From the NCBI GenBank assembly GCA_963516475.1, contig CAUQBR010000014.1, forward strand, positions 1-38,961: a DNA stretch of 38,961 nucleotides, read 5' to 3'. The stretch is from JABCPE02 sp963516475. Lineage in GTDB: Bacteria > Bacteroidota > Bacteroidia > Flavobacteriales > Weeksellaceae. Each line of letters starts with the position of its first letter. The stretch's first letter is position 1. A model generated the notes under the pieces. It was not told where the DNA came from and made no database searches. It worked only from the letters and a program-made list of their open reading frames with translations. This document shows positions 33,543 through 38,961 of the stretch, one piece after another. The translations under genes were made by a program, and so were the position numbers.

Positions 33543-34583
33543 TTAATTTTTGTAGAAAGCATTCGTTCCTATTCCCGAAGAGAAAGTTTTTATACGAACT
33601 CCCGAAGGAGTGTAGATGCTTACTTTACTGGCTTCGGTAAATCCATTAGCATCGGAAATGTATATAAGCCCATCAATAACATTGAATCCATAAAGGGTGG
33701 AATATCCATTTTCTGTAACACTAAATATAGGGCTGTTTGGAGCAGTGCTGGAAGAAAGTTCCATAGAATATACTCCTGTTCCTGCGGTGAAATAGATGTA
33801 TCCATTATCTATTTCGATGTTGTTGGCATTTTTTATTCCTGTGAGAGCTATCGTATTTGTGAGGTTTCCGCTGGAATTATATTTGTAAATATAGGAATTA
33901 GCTTCGGTAGCTTTTCCTGCAATTACATAGACATCACTGTTGTAGGAAATGGTTTTGTTGATAGCTCCATTAGGAACGGTGATGGTTCTTGCTACATTGT
34001 TAGAAGTAGAGGAAATGATAGTCAGCTTGTTTCCTGTCCCAAAACCTGCGTTTTGAACAAATACATTGGTTCCAGCAGTTACAATTCTTTCAACGACATC
34101 ACTGCTAGGGATTTTTTTAATTAGACTGTTATTCTCTGTATTATAAATAGTTATACTTTGTTCTCCGCCGTAAGTGCTGTTGGTAACATAGGCCTGATTT
34201 CCTACGAAAGTGATGTAGCGAGGATTTTTAACATCTTGTGTGATTTCAGCTTTTTTCTTAAAAGTATATCTATCAGTGATGATGATTTTGTTAGAATTAT
34301 TCACCACAAGATAGGCTTCTCCATTGTGGAAATTCACATACTGAAGGACATCTCCTAGGTTTTCTCCATTCGTAGTTTTGTAGATGTCGTTTTTGATGGA
34401 AGAAAAGCCATTACTAATATAACTTAGTTCTGCATTGGGAGTTCCGAGTTTACCTTCATTCGCTACGAGAATTCCGTTTTCGTGCTTTTCTGCAGGAATG
34501 ATAGCATCTGCTTCATCTCGGTTACAAGAAACGGCCGTTAGGGCTAAAAGAGCGATAAGCCCTGTGATTTTAAAATTTTTCAT
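33543..34583 (-). CDS. beta-propeller lipoprotein (DUF5074, BtuG-like), probable cobalamin-binding partner of BtuB
   Basis: A 346-residue protein with a lipoprotein signal (TAVSC, Cys20) and then repeated beta-blade sequences (YISNGFSSIKNDIY, NPRYITFVGNQAYVTN, NNIEIDNGYIYFTAG, YGFNVIDGLIYISDANG) typical of seven-bladed YncE/DUF5074 propellers. In gut Bacteroides a surface propeller lipoprotein, BtuG, captures B12 with very high affinity and hands it to BtuB. Here the gene lies 13 bp behind a BtuB-like gene under a cobalamin riboswitch, so the same job is likely. Family assignment is by pattern; the B12 link is by context. Confidence 0.8.
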   Translation of the reverse strand: MKNFKITGLIALLALTAVSCNRDEADAIIPAEKHENGILVANEGKLGTPNAELSYISNGFSSIKNDIYKTTNGENLGDVLQYVNFHNGEAYLVVNNSNKIIITDRYTFKKKAEITQDVKNPRYITFVGNQAYVTNSTYGGEQSITIYNTENNSLIKKIPSSDVVERIVTAGTNVFVQNAGFGTGNKLTIISSTSNNVARTITVPNGAINKTISYNSDVYVIAGKATEANSYIYKYNSSGNLTNTIALTGIKNANNIEIDNGYIYFTAGTGVYSMELSSSTAPNSPIFSVTENGYSTLYGFNVIDGLIYISDANGFTEASKVSIYTPSGVRIKTFSSGIGTNAFYKN

Positions 34584-34596
34584 AGAATGTAAATTA

Positions 34597-36417
34597 TTAA
34601 AAATTGATATTAAAATTGATATTATAATTTCTCAAAGGCAGCGGATAATAGTCGCTGGTTTTATAGACTTGATTTAGAATATTGTTAATCTTTCCGCCCA
34701 AAGTGATGTTTTTCTTTAAATAAAACTCCACTCCTGCATTTACGATGGTATAATGAGGCAGCTGGTAGTTTTTGTTTTCATCGGTTGTTGTGAAAACTTC
34801 ACTGGTAAACATTCCTTGGATGAATAAATTTAAATACTTGTTTTTCAGTGAAATAATCCCGTTAGCTTTATGCTTTGGAACATAGGAAAGTGATTTGTTT
34901 TTTTCTGTGTCTTTGGAGTTGGTATAAGCGTAGGAAAGGCTTATTTTCAAAGTATTTCTGCCTACATTACGGGTGTAATCAACATAAATTTCACCACCAA
35001 AAGAGCGGATTTTTTTGCTGTTAAATGGTGACCAATGCCCAGAAGAAGTGGGCAGCCACTGGATAAGATTTTCTATATCGTTGTAAAAAGAAGCGATGTC
35101 TATATTTAGATTTTTAAACTTGAATAAATGATTGATTTCAAACTGATATGCGGTCTCTGGTTTTAGGTTCAGATTTCCGCCTGGCTGCCAGTATAAATCA
35201 TTAAAAGTAGGATATCTAAAATTTTTAGAAGCGTTTAGTTTTAATGAATAATTTTTGGTAAAATCTATACGCGATCCGATGAAAAAAAGATAAGGGCTTT
35301 CTATATTTTCTACCATGTCTTTCCTGAGTGAGCCTTCTATATAAAGGCGTGAAAATAAGTTTTTATTAGCCGTAATCGCAAGATAACCAGTATTTCTCTT
35401 AGGGTTTGTGATTCCAGAGGAATATCCCTCGGCGGAATTGTATCGGTATTCGCTGATTAGATTTATACTGAAATTATTAGGCTTTTGATAAGAAAAATCA
35501 TTGCGGACGAGCCAAGTGTTTCCCTCTGCGCCATTGCTTTTGGGTAAATTTATATCGTTGTAATAATCATATTTTTCACTCAAAAAAGCCAGTTTCAAAT
35601 CATTATGAAAATTGGCATAATCGCTCTGCCAGTTAATCATGGTTTTCAGTCCATCAGTGGAATATTTCGTTTTTGTCTGGCTTTCAGAAAAAACAGGATA
35701 ATGCTGTAATCCTGTATTCCACAGCGAAAACATTGCGATTTTCTGATGGTCATTAAAACGATAGGCAGCTGAAATAGAGTAGTTGTACTGGTAGTAGGCT
35801 CCGTTTCTGTTGATATATCTTTCTTTTGGGACTTCGTAGTTGTTTTCGCTTTTGGCAAAGGCGGTGTTTAGTTTTACAGAAAAATTATCATTGCTGTAAG
35901 CTATTTTTAAGGCTAAATTTAAGGTATTAAAAGACCCAAATTCTGAGAATAAATTTCCGCTAAGCCCTTTTCCGAACTGGATTTTATCATCCAAATGTAT
36001 TGTTCCGCCGATTGCGCCCGTGCCGTAGGAAATGCTTCCTCCGCCAGCTTTTACGCTGATTTTATCAAAATTAAGAAGTCCAATATTATTAATATCTCCC
36101 TGCCCTAAAAACAAGGAATTGATATTGATGCCGTTCCAGATGAAAGCCGTCTGCTGTGCAGTGGTTCCACGGAAAGAGGGCGAAGACACCATTCCTCTTC
36201 CGTTTTCTTTGATGTAGAGAGGTGTAGAAAACCGCAGAGTTTCCGAAAGATTGCTGGTGTTTTTATGAATATTGTCCGAAAGATTGATAACCTTCTGAAA
36301 ATGTACAGATTCGTTCAGTTTTTTATCCGAAATAAAAACTGTATCTATTTTTTTCTCTTGTGCATGGACAAAGAAGACTATACCCCAAACAATTAGGGAA
36401 ATATACTTTTTAATCAT
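34597..36417 (-). CDS. btuB: TonB-dependent cobalamin receptor, BtuB-like
   Basis: Imports vitamin B12 across the outer membrane using TonB energy. The 606-residue protein begins with a signal peptide (ISLIVWGIVFFVHAQ). The plug domain follows (SETLRFSTPLYIKENGRGMV, PSFRGTTAQQTAFIWNGINI, AGGGSISYGTGAIGGTIHL), then a 22-strand-type barrel with many alternating aromatic strands, ending in a terminal beta-strand (NYNINFNINF). The length is close to E. coli BtuB and shorter than SusC-type receptors. A cobalamin riboswitch lies in its leader (36456-36606), which fixes the likely substrate. The leader also has a GGAGG close to the ATG. Confidence 0.9.
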   Translation of the reverse strand: MIKKYISLIVWGIVFFVHAQEKKIDTVFISDKKLNESVHFQKVINLSDNIHKNTSNLSETLRFSTPLYIKENGRGMVSSPSFRGTTAQQTAFIWNGININSLFLGQGDINNIGLLNFDKISVKAGGGSISYGTGAIGGTIHLDDKIQFGKGLSGNLFSEFGSFNTLNLALKIAYSNDNFSVKLNTAFAKSENNYEVPKERYINRNGAYYQYNYSISAAYRFNDHQKIAMFSLWNTGLQHYPVFSESQTKTKYSTDGLKTMINWQSDYANFHNDLKLAFLSEKYDYYNDINLPKSNGAEGNTWLVRNDFSYQKPNNFSINLISEYRYNSAEGYSSGITNPKRNTGYLAITANKNLFSRLYIEGSLRKDMVENIESPYLFFIGSRIDFTKNYSLKLNASKNFRYPTFNDLYWQPGGNLNLKPETAYQFEINHLFKFKNLNIDIASFYNDIENLIQWLPTSSGHWSPFNSKKIRSFGGEIYVDYTRNVGRNTLKISLSYAYTNSKDTEKNKSLSYVPKHKANGIISLKNKYLNLFIQGMFTSEVFTTTDENKNYQLPHYTIVNAGVEFYLKKNITLGGKINNILNQVYKTSDYYPLPLRNYNINFNINF

Positions 36418-36455
36418 AATTCTACTTTTCCTCCGAAAGTTTTGTTATTAAATTT

Positions 36456-36606
36456 ATATCTGGCAGGTCTCCTGGCTTTTGCATTTCTACGCCTTCCCGC
36501 GTGAGCAGTGGCATTTTTGTAGAAACTTTTTTGCAATTTACAGTTGCGGGGACAGCTCGGGATTTTCGCCCGATTCCCTTTTCATCTATTTTTCAATAGA
36601 ACCAAA
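36456..36606 (-). ncRNA. cobalamin riboswitch
   Basis: Read on the minus strand, this leader has the conserved core of the class: AAAGGGAATC, GGGCGAAAATCCC, GAGCTGTCCCCGCAACTGTAA (split around 36539-36565), a variable arm, and the B12 box GCCAGGAGACCTGCC at 36462-36476. It lies 38 bp before btuB and should repress it when adenosyl- or methylcobalamin is bound, probably at translation initiation, since no terminator hairpin with a T run separates it from the gene. Confidence 0.93.
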
Positions 36607-36613
36607 ATATAAT

Positions 36614-36919
36614 AAAGACAAGTGCTATAAGCCGGATTCTGTCCTTTGAAAAATCAAAGTGCTTGTTATTTATCTACATTTTATATTGCTATAAAACTTT
36701 AGCCACTTACCCCTCGGCATTGGACGAGCTACCCTTAGTTGCCGATATACTTAGTGTTGCACCGCATAGAGTTTACCTGATTTCACTACAGCCGTACTGT
36801 ACTTGCTTTCTGTTGCACTTGTCCTCATATCGCTACGGACGGGCGTTACCCGCTATGCTGCTCTGTGGTGTCCAGACTTTCCTATTTCATTAAAGAAATC
36901 AACAAGCCGCACTTGTCTC
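36614..36919 (-). ncRNA. rnpB: RNase P RNA, bacterial type A
   Basis: Catalytic RNA that cuts tRNA 5' leaders. Both ends pair as helix P1: AGACAAGTGC at the 3' side (36616-36625 on plus) with its complement at 36909-36918. Conserved regions read on the minus strand are AGGAAAGTCTGGAC near the 5' part, GGTAACGCCCGTCC, GAGGACAAGTGC, GGGTAGCTCGTCC, GAGGGGTAAGTGGC, and the 3' ACAGAATCCGGCTTATAG. Length is about 306 nt, slightly short for type A. It ends within 10 bp of the riboswitch, with no terminator between. Confidence 0.95.
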
Positions 36920-36921
36920 GG

Positions 36922-36929
36922 CAAATATA
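36922..36929 (-). promoter_or_regulatory. -7 element TATATTTG of rnpB
   Basis: TATATTTG, the complement of 36922-36929, lies 2 to 5 nt before the RNA 5' end predicted from helix P1. The -33 position reads TTTT. Confidence 0.75.
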
Positions 36930-36947
36930 GAATTAAAAAATTGAAAA

Positions 36948-37034
36948 TAAAAAACCTCCTGTAAATTAAAATCTACAAGAGGTAAAAACTAATAACCATG
37001 AAAACTCAAATTAAACATGAGAATCTACTCTTTA
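36948..37034 (-). ncRNA. putative small RNA, copy 1
   Basis: On the minus strand a transcript of about 85 nt is predicted. It begins 10 to 15 nt after the -12 box at 37043, passes through a small hairpin (CTCA with TGAG) and a conserved single-stranded core around ATGGTTATTAG, and ends in a terminator. The terminator arms ACCTCTTGTA and TACAGGAGGT (36954-36963 and 36974-36983 on plus) contain a U-G pair that works only in the minus-strand RNA, followed by TTTTTT. No open frame of note is present. The 5' end is approximate. Confidence 0.6.
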
Positions 37035-37042
37035 TCACATTT

Positions 37043-37059
37043 ATCAAATACCGTGCCAA
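37043..37059 (-). promoter_or_regulatory. sigma-54-like promoter, copy 1
   Basis: The minus strand reads TTGGCACGGTATTTGAT. TGGCACG-N4-TTG matches the -24/-12 consensus TGGCACG-N4-TTGC except that the -12 GC is GA; the spacing from GG to GA is the required 10 bp. Confidence 0.5.
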
Positions 37060-37085
37060 ACTTGAAATTAAATTTAAAAAATTAA

Positions 37086-37171
37086 AAATAAAAACCTCCT
37101 GCAAATTAAATTTTACAAGAGGTAAAAACTAATAACCATGAAAACTCAAATTTAATATGAGAATCTTATTT
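37086..37171 (-). ncRNA. putative small RNA, copy 2
   Basis: Same architecture as copy 1: predicted start 10 to 15 nt after the -12 box at 37180, CTCA/TGAG hairpin, core ATGGTTATTAG, terminator arms ACCTCTTGTA and TGCAGGAGGT (37094-37103 and 37114-37123 on plus), then TTTTT. Relative to copy 1 one stem pair changed from U-A to U-G, which keeps pairing only if the RNA is read from the minus strand. Confidence 0.6.
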
Positions 37172-37179
37172 TGGATATT

Positions 37180-37196
37180 ATCAAATATCGTGCCAA
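37180..37196 (-). promoter_or_regulatory. sigma-54-like promoter, copy 2
   Basis: The minus strand reads TTGGCACGATATTTGAT, one base different from copy 1 within a 17-bp block, while the DNA just downstream of it is strongly diverged. Confidence 0.5.
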
Positions 37197-37236
37197 AAAT
37201 ATTAAAAACTAATATGCAGATGTAAAAATTAAATTG

Positions 37237-37244
37237 TATTTTTG
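37237..37244 (+). promoter_or_regulatory. -7 element TATTTTTG for ndk
   Basis: It ends 21 bp before the ATG at 37266 and overlaps the upstream TTG codon at 37242, so that longer frame cannot be the start. Confidence 0.55.
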
Positions 37245-37265
37245 CGGAAAATAAATTTTAAGAAA

Positions 37266-37685
37266 ATGGCAGGAAAGATTACATTTACAATGATTAAGCC
37301 AGATGCAGTAGCAGATGAGCATATCGGAGCAATTTTAGGAAAAATTTCAGAAGCTGGATTTAAAATCAAAGCAATGAAACTTACTCAGCTTACTGTAGCT
37401 GACGCTAAAAAATTCTATGAAGTTCACGCAGCGAGACCATTCTACGGAGAATTAGTAGAATTCATGTCTTCTGGGCCTATCGTAGCGGCTGTTTTGGAAA
37501 AAGACAATGCAGTAGAAGATTTCAGAAAATTGATCGGAGCTACTAACCCAGCAGAAGCAGCAGAAGGAACTATCAGAAAAATGTTCGCAAGAAGTGTAGG
37601 AGAAAACGCTGTTCATGGTTCTGACTCTGATGAAAACGCACAAATAGAAGCAGCATTCCACTTCTCAGGAAGAGAAATTTTCTAA
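37266..37685 (+). CDS. ndk: nucleoside diphosphate kinase
   Basis: Transfers the gamma phosphate between nucleoside triphosphates and diphosphates. The 139-residue protein has TFTMIKPDAV at residues 6-15, RPFYGELVEFMSSGP, and the active site NAVHGSDS with the phosphorylated His117; GATNPAEAAEGTIR is also conserved. The start is the ATG at 37266. A longer frame opening at a TTG (37242) is excluded by the promoter position. It is divergent from the small-RNA pair and ends at a bidirectional terminator. Confidence 0.95.
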   Translation: MAGKITFTMIKPDAVADEHIGAILGKISEAGFKIKAMKLTQLTVADAKKFYEVHAARPFYGELVEFMSSGPIVAAVLEKDNAVEDFRKLIGATNPAEAAEGTIRKMFARSVGENAVHGSDSDENAQIEAAFHFSGREIF

Positions 37686-37695
37686 TTAAACAAAT

Positions 37696-37729
37696 AAAAA
37701 AAGATTACCAAAATGGTAATCTTTTTTTA
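37696..37729. terminator. bidirectional terminator between ndk and the SHOCT-repeat gene
   Basis: AAAGATTACC pairs with GGTAATCTTT around AAAAT, with an A run on the left and a T run on the right, so it can serve both convergent genes. Confidence 0.88.
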
Positions 37730-38626
37730 TTAGATTTTTTTGTCGTATTCTTCGTCTAATTCTTTTAGTTTTTTATTATATGTAGATTCATCGATTGTTC
37801 TGAATAGATATTGTTTTCGTAAAATAGCCAATTTTTCATTTTTTTCCTTTATAAGATTTTTAACACTTTTTTTATCATCCTCTCTTACTTTATTTTCTTC
37901 ATTTATTTTGTTCATAAAGTTATTAATAAATTCTAGTTCTTTATTTATATCAGCAACATATGTGTTTTTTTCTTTTGTAATTTCTTCTAATTTTTTATGA
38001 TATTCTTCTTGAGTTAAAATATTATTATTATAAAGGTTAACTAAATCTTCCTTTTTTTGTTCAAGGATTCTTAATTTTTCTACTTTAGCTTGGTGTTCTT
38101 TTATTCTGTCAGTTATTTGGTGTTCTTTTTCTATTTGGGCTTCTATTTGCTTTAGTTTTTCATCATATTCACTTTGAGTGATTAATCCACTTTGTAAGGC
38201 ATTTTTGAGATGTTTTTTATTTTGCAGTGATTTCTGTGAGGTAAGTTCAAAATGATTTAAATTATTTGTAATAGTTTGGTCTATTTCTGCAAACTCATCT
38301 TTTTTAAGTTTGTTATATATAATAACTAAACTTATTCCTATACATAAAATATTCACTATAATATTTGTAATAATCCTATCAAGGTAATTAGGAGGATGAT
38401 TGTAGGGATAATCACTATTACCATATAATGTTAACTTAAACAACCCCATTAATAAAGAAAATGAACATAATGCTAAAAGTGCTTTTGGAAATGTTCCTTT
38501 AAAGGTGTATTTTTCATTTATACGGCTGATAATAAAGGCAATAATACATGCAATAATTGCTTTTGCTGCTATTCCTCCTAATATATAGCCTGAATCACTA
38601 ATGTTATTTGCTATTTCTGCTTCCAT
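37730..38626 (-). CDS. membrane-anchored coiled-coil protein with three SHOCT-like motifs
   Basis: A 298-residue protein from the ATG at 38626. An in-frame TTG at 38710 is possible but lies upstream of the -7 element, so I reject it. Residues 1 to about 120 contain about three hydrophobic helices (AAKAIIACIIAFIIS, ALLALCSFSLLMGLF, IIVNILCIGISLVII). The rest is charged coiled coil carrying three SHOCT-type motifs: SGLITQSEYDEKLKQIE, NNILTQEEYHKKLEEIT and RTIDESTYNKKLKELDEEYD. SHOCT motifs are short oligomerisation-type helices of unknown role, usually single and C-terminal. The gene is divergent from the XRE regulator. Confidence 0.72.
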   Translation of the reverse strand: MEAEIANNISDSGYILGGIAAKAIIACIIAFIISRINEKYTFKGTFPKALLALCSFSLLMGLFKLTLYGNSDYPYNHPPNYLDRIITNIIVNILCIGISLVIIYNKLKKDEFAEIDQTITNNLNHFELTSQKSLQNKKHLKNALQSGLITQSEYDEKLKQIEAQIEKEHQITDRIKEHQAKVEKLRILEQKKEDLVNLYNNNILTQEEYHKKLEEITKEKNTYVADINKELEFINNFMNKINEENKVREDDKKSVKNLIKEKNEKLAILRKQYLFRTIDESTYNKKLKELDEEYDKKI

Positions 38627-38644
38627 AAAATGTAAATTTTTCAG

Positions 38645-38652
38645 CAAATATA
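38645..38652 (-). promoter_or_regulatory. -7 element TATATTTG of the SHOCT-repeat gene
   Basis: The complement of 38645-38652, 18 bp before the ATG at 38626. The -33 region is occupied by the palindrome at 38657-38680. Confidence 0.6.
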
Positions 38653-38656
38653 AACA

Positions 38657-38680
38657 AAAGTTATCATTTTTGATAACTTT
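38657..38680. promoter_or_regulatory. operator-like palindrome over the promoter
   Basis: AAAGTTATCA, a TTTT spacer, then TGATAACTTT: perfect 10-bp arms covering the -33 region of the SHOCT-repeat gene. A third half-site GTTATCA recurs at 38694-38700. It is probably bound by the adjacent XRE regulator. Confidence 0.55.
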
Positions 38681-38707
38681 AAAAAGAGGAATAGTTATCA
38701 AATTTGT

Positions 38708-38729
38708 CAACTATTATAATTTATAGTTG
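38708..38729. promoter_or_regulatory. second inverted repeat in front of the XRE gene
   Basis: CAACTAT (38708-38714), 8 nt, then ATAGTTG (38723-38729), ending just before the XRE start. It is a possible autoregulation site. Confidence 0.4.
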
Positions 38730-38735
38730 TTCAGA

Positions 38736-38961
38736 TTGGATAAATTATCACTTCAGGTAAAAATAGGCAAGCGCATAAAAGAACTTCGCGAGAGCAAAAA
38801 TATCTCGCAGGTGGATTTGGCGTATGCTTGTGATTTTGAAAAATCCAATATGAGCAGGATAGAAGCAGGGAAAACCTGCCCAAATATCTACACACTTTAT
38901 AAAATAGCCCAGCATTTGGAAATAAATTTATCTGAACTTGTTTCGCTCTCAGTTGAAAAAT
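38736..38961 (+). CDS. XRE-family HTH regulator (5' part, runs off the window)
   Basis: The frame opens at a TTG (38736, DKLSLQVKIGKRI), with an alternative TTG at 38727; a TAG lies further upstream, so a non-ATG start is needed. The helix-turn-helix is clear in the first 65 residues: GKRIKELRESKNIS, QVDLAYACDFEKSNMSRIE (recognition helix), AGKTCPNIYTLYKIA and HLEINLSEL. This is the Cro/C1 (XRE) fold. The 3' end is outside the window. It is divergent from the SHOCT-repeat membrane protein with two palindromes between. Confidence 0.85.
   Translation, partial: MDKLSLQVKIGKRIKELRESKNISQVDLAYACDFEKSNMSRIEAGKTCPNIYTLYKIAQHLEINLSELVSLSVEK

Larger units (their letters stand above)
36931..37197 (-). 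repeat. tandem duplication of a roughly 138-bp intergenic unit
   Basis: Copy 1 (36931-37060) and copy 2 (37073-37197) are aligned direct copies in the rnpB-ndk gap. Conserved blocks are the terminator stem, AACTAATAACCATGAAAACTCAAATT (positions 36988-37013 and 37128-37153), GAATCT, and the TGGCACG element. The intervening parts have diverged, with indels. The flanks are AT-only tracts. Confidence 0.9.

Noticed and set aside
36663..36893. Open frame of 76 codons on the plus strand
   Set aside because: It is antisense to the RNase P RNA, whose conserved regions explain the sequence.
37000..37125. Plus-strand small peptide starting ATGAAAACTCAAATT
   Set aside because: Copy 1 stays open for about 40 codons only by running through the spacer, while copy 2 stops after five codons. 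Structure conservation favours the minus strand.
36950..37197. CRISPR array or insertion-sequence end repeats
   Set aside because: Only two copies with a period of about 138 bp, diverged spacers inside the unit, no transposase, and no terminal inverted repeats. The structure fits tandem transcription units better.
37242..37265. Eight-residue N-terminal extension of Ndk
   Set aside because: It begins at a TTG inside the -7 element; Ndk proteins normally start near the MIKPDAV block.

Overview
The window is about 39 kb of AT-rich bacterial DNA from the Bacteroidota, most likely a Flavobacteriales/Weeksellaceae-type organism (Chryseobacterium, Riemerella, Cloacibacterium and similar). This is inferred from the promoters (TAnnTTTG -7 elements, twice with TTTG exactly 19 bp upstream), from lineage-typical families (GSCFA, DUF4476, DUF5606, DUF5074, Bacteroidota-type LptD), and from weak use of Shine-Dalgarno sites. 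I ran no search; family names come from motifs read in the translations.

Layout. 1-459 is the 3' end of a cut gene. 648-1259 is a YciO/Sua5 protein. 1301-10052, all on the minus strand, is a surface-polysaccharide locus: TviB-type UDP-sugar dehydrogenase, membrane O-acyltransferase with SGNH domain, sugar formyltransferase, polysaccharide deacetylase, WbpP/TviC-type epimerase, a short SDR and an MsbA/PglK-like ABC exporter. Dehydrogenase plus epimerase would give a UDP-GalNAcA-type precursor, the modifying enzymes would decorate it, and the exporter would flip it. The locus holds a relic of a second epimerase gene (4420-4592). 10134-15762 continues on the minus strand with GSCFA, polyprenyl diphosphate synthase, a PiT phosphate transporter with its DUF47 partner, and a DEAD-box helicase.

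15886-30170 is mixed housekeeping and accessory: DUF4476, DUF2752/CD225, a nonsense-interrupted DUF2459 gene, ABC-F ATPase, a class III Fic protein, a DKNYY protein with a probable N-terminal frameshift, a lipoprotein, CHY zinc finger, ruvX-def, DUF5606, mazG, a six-TM ABC-type membrane protein, ridA and lptD. 30212-33525 carries an amidase, a tRNA-Glu/rpsT/tRNA-Glu unit and a CCA-adding enzyme.

33543-36919 (minus) is a vitamin B12 uptake unit: cobalamin riboswitch, BtuB-like receptor and a BtuG-like beta-propeller lipoprotein, directly downstream of the RNase P RNA gene. Between rnpB and ndk lie two tandem, diverged copies of a roughly 138-bp unit. On the minus strand each has a sigma-54-like -24/-12 element, a short conserved transcript and an intrinsic terminator. 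I read these as a previously unnamed pair of small RNA genes, the most novel signal here. The window ends with a SHOCT-repeat membrane protein facing a truncated XRE regulator across operator-like palindromes.
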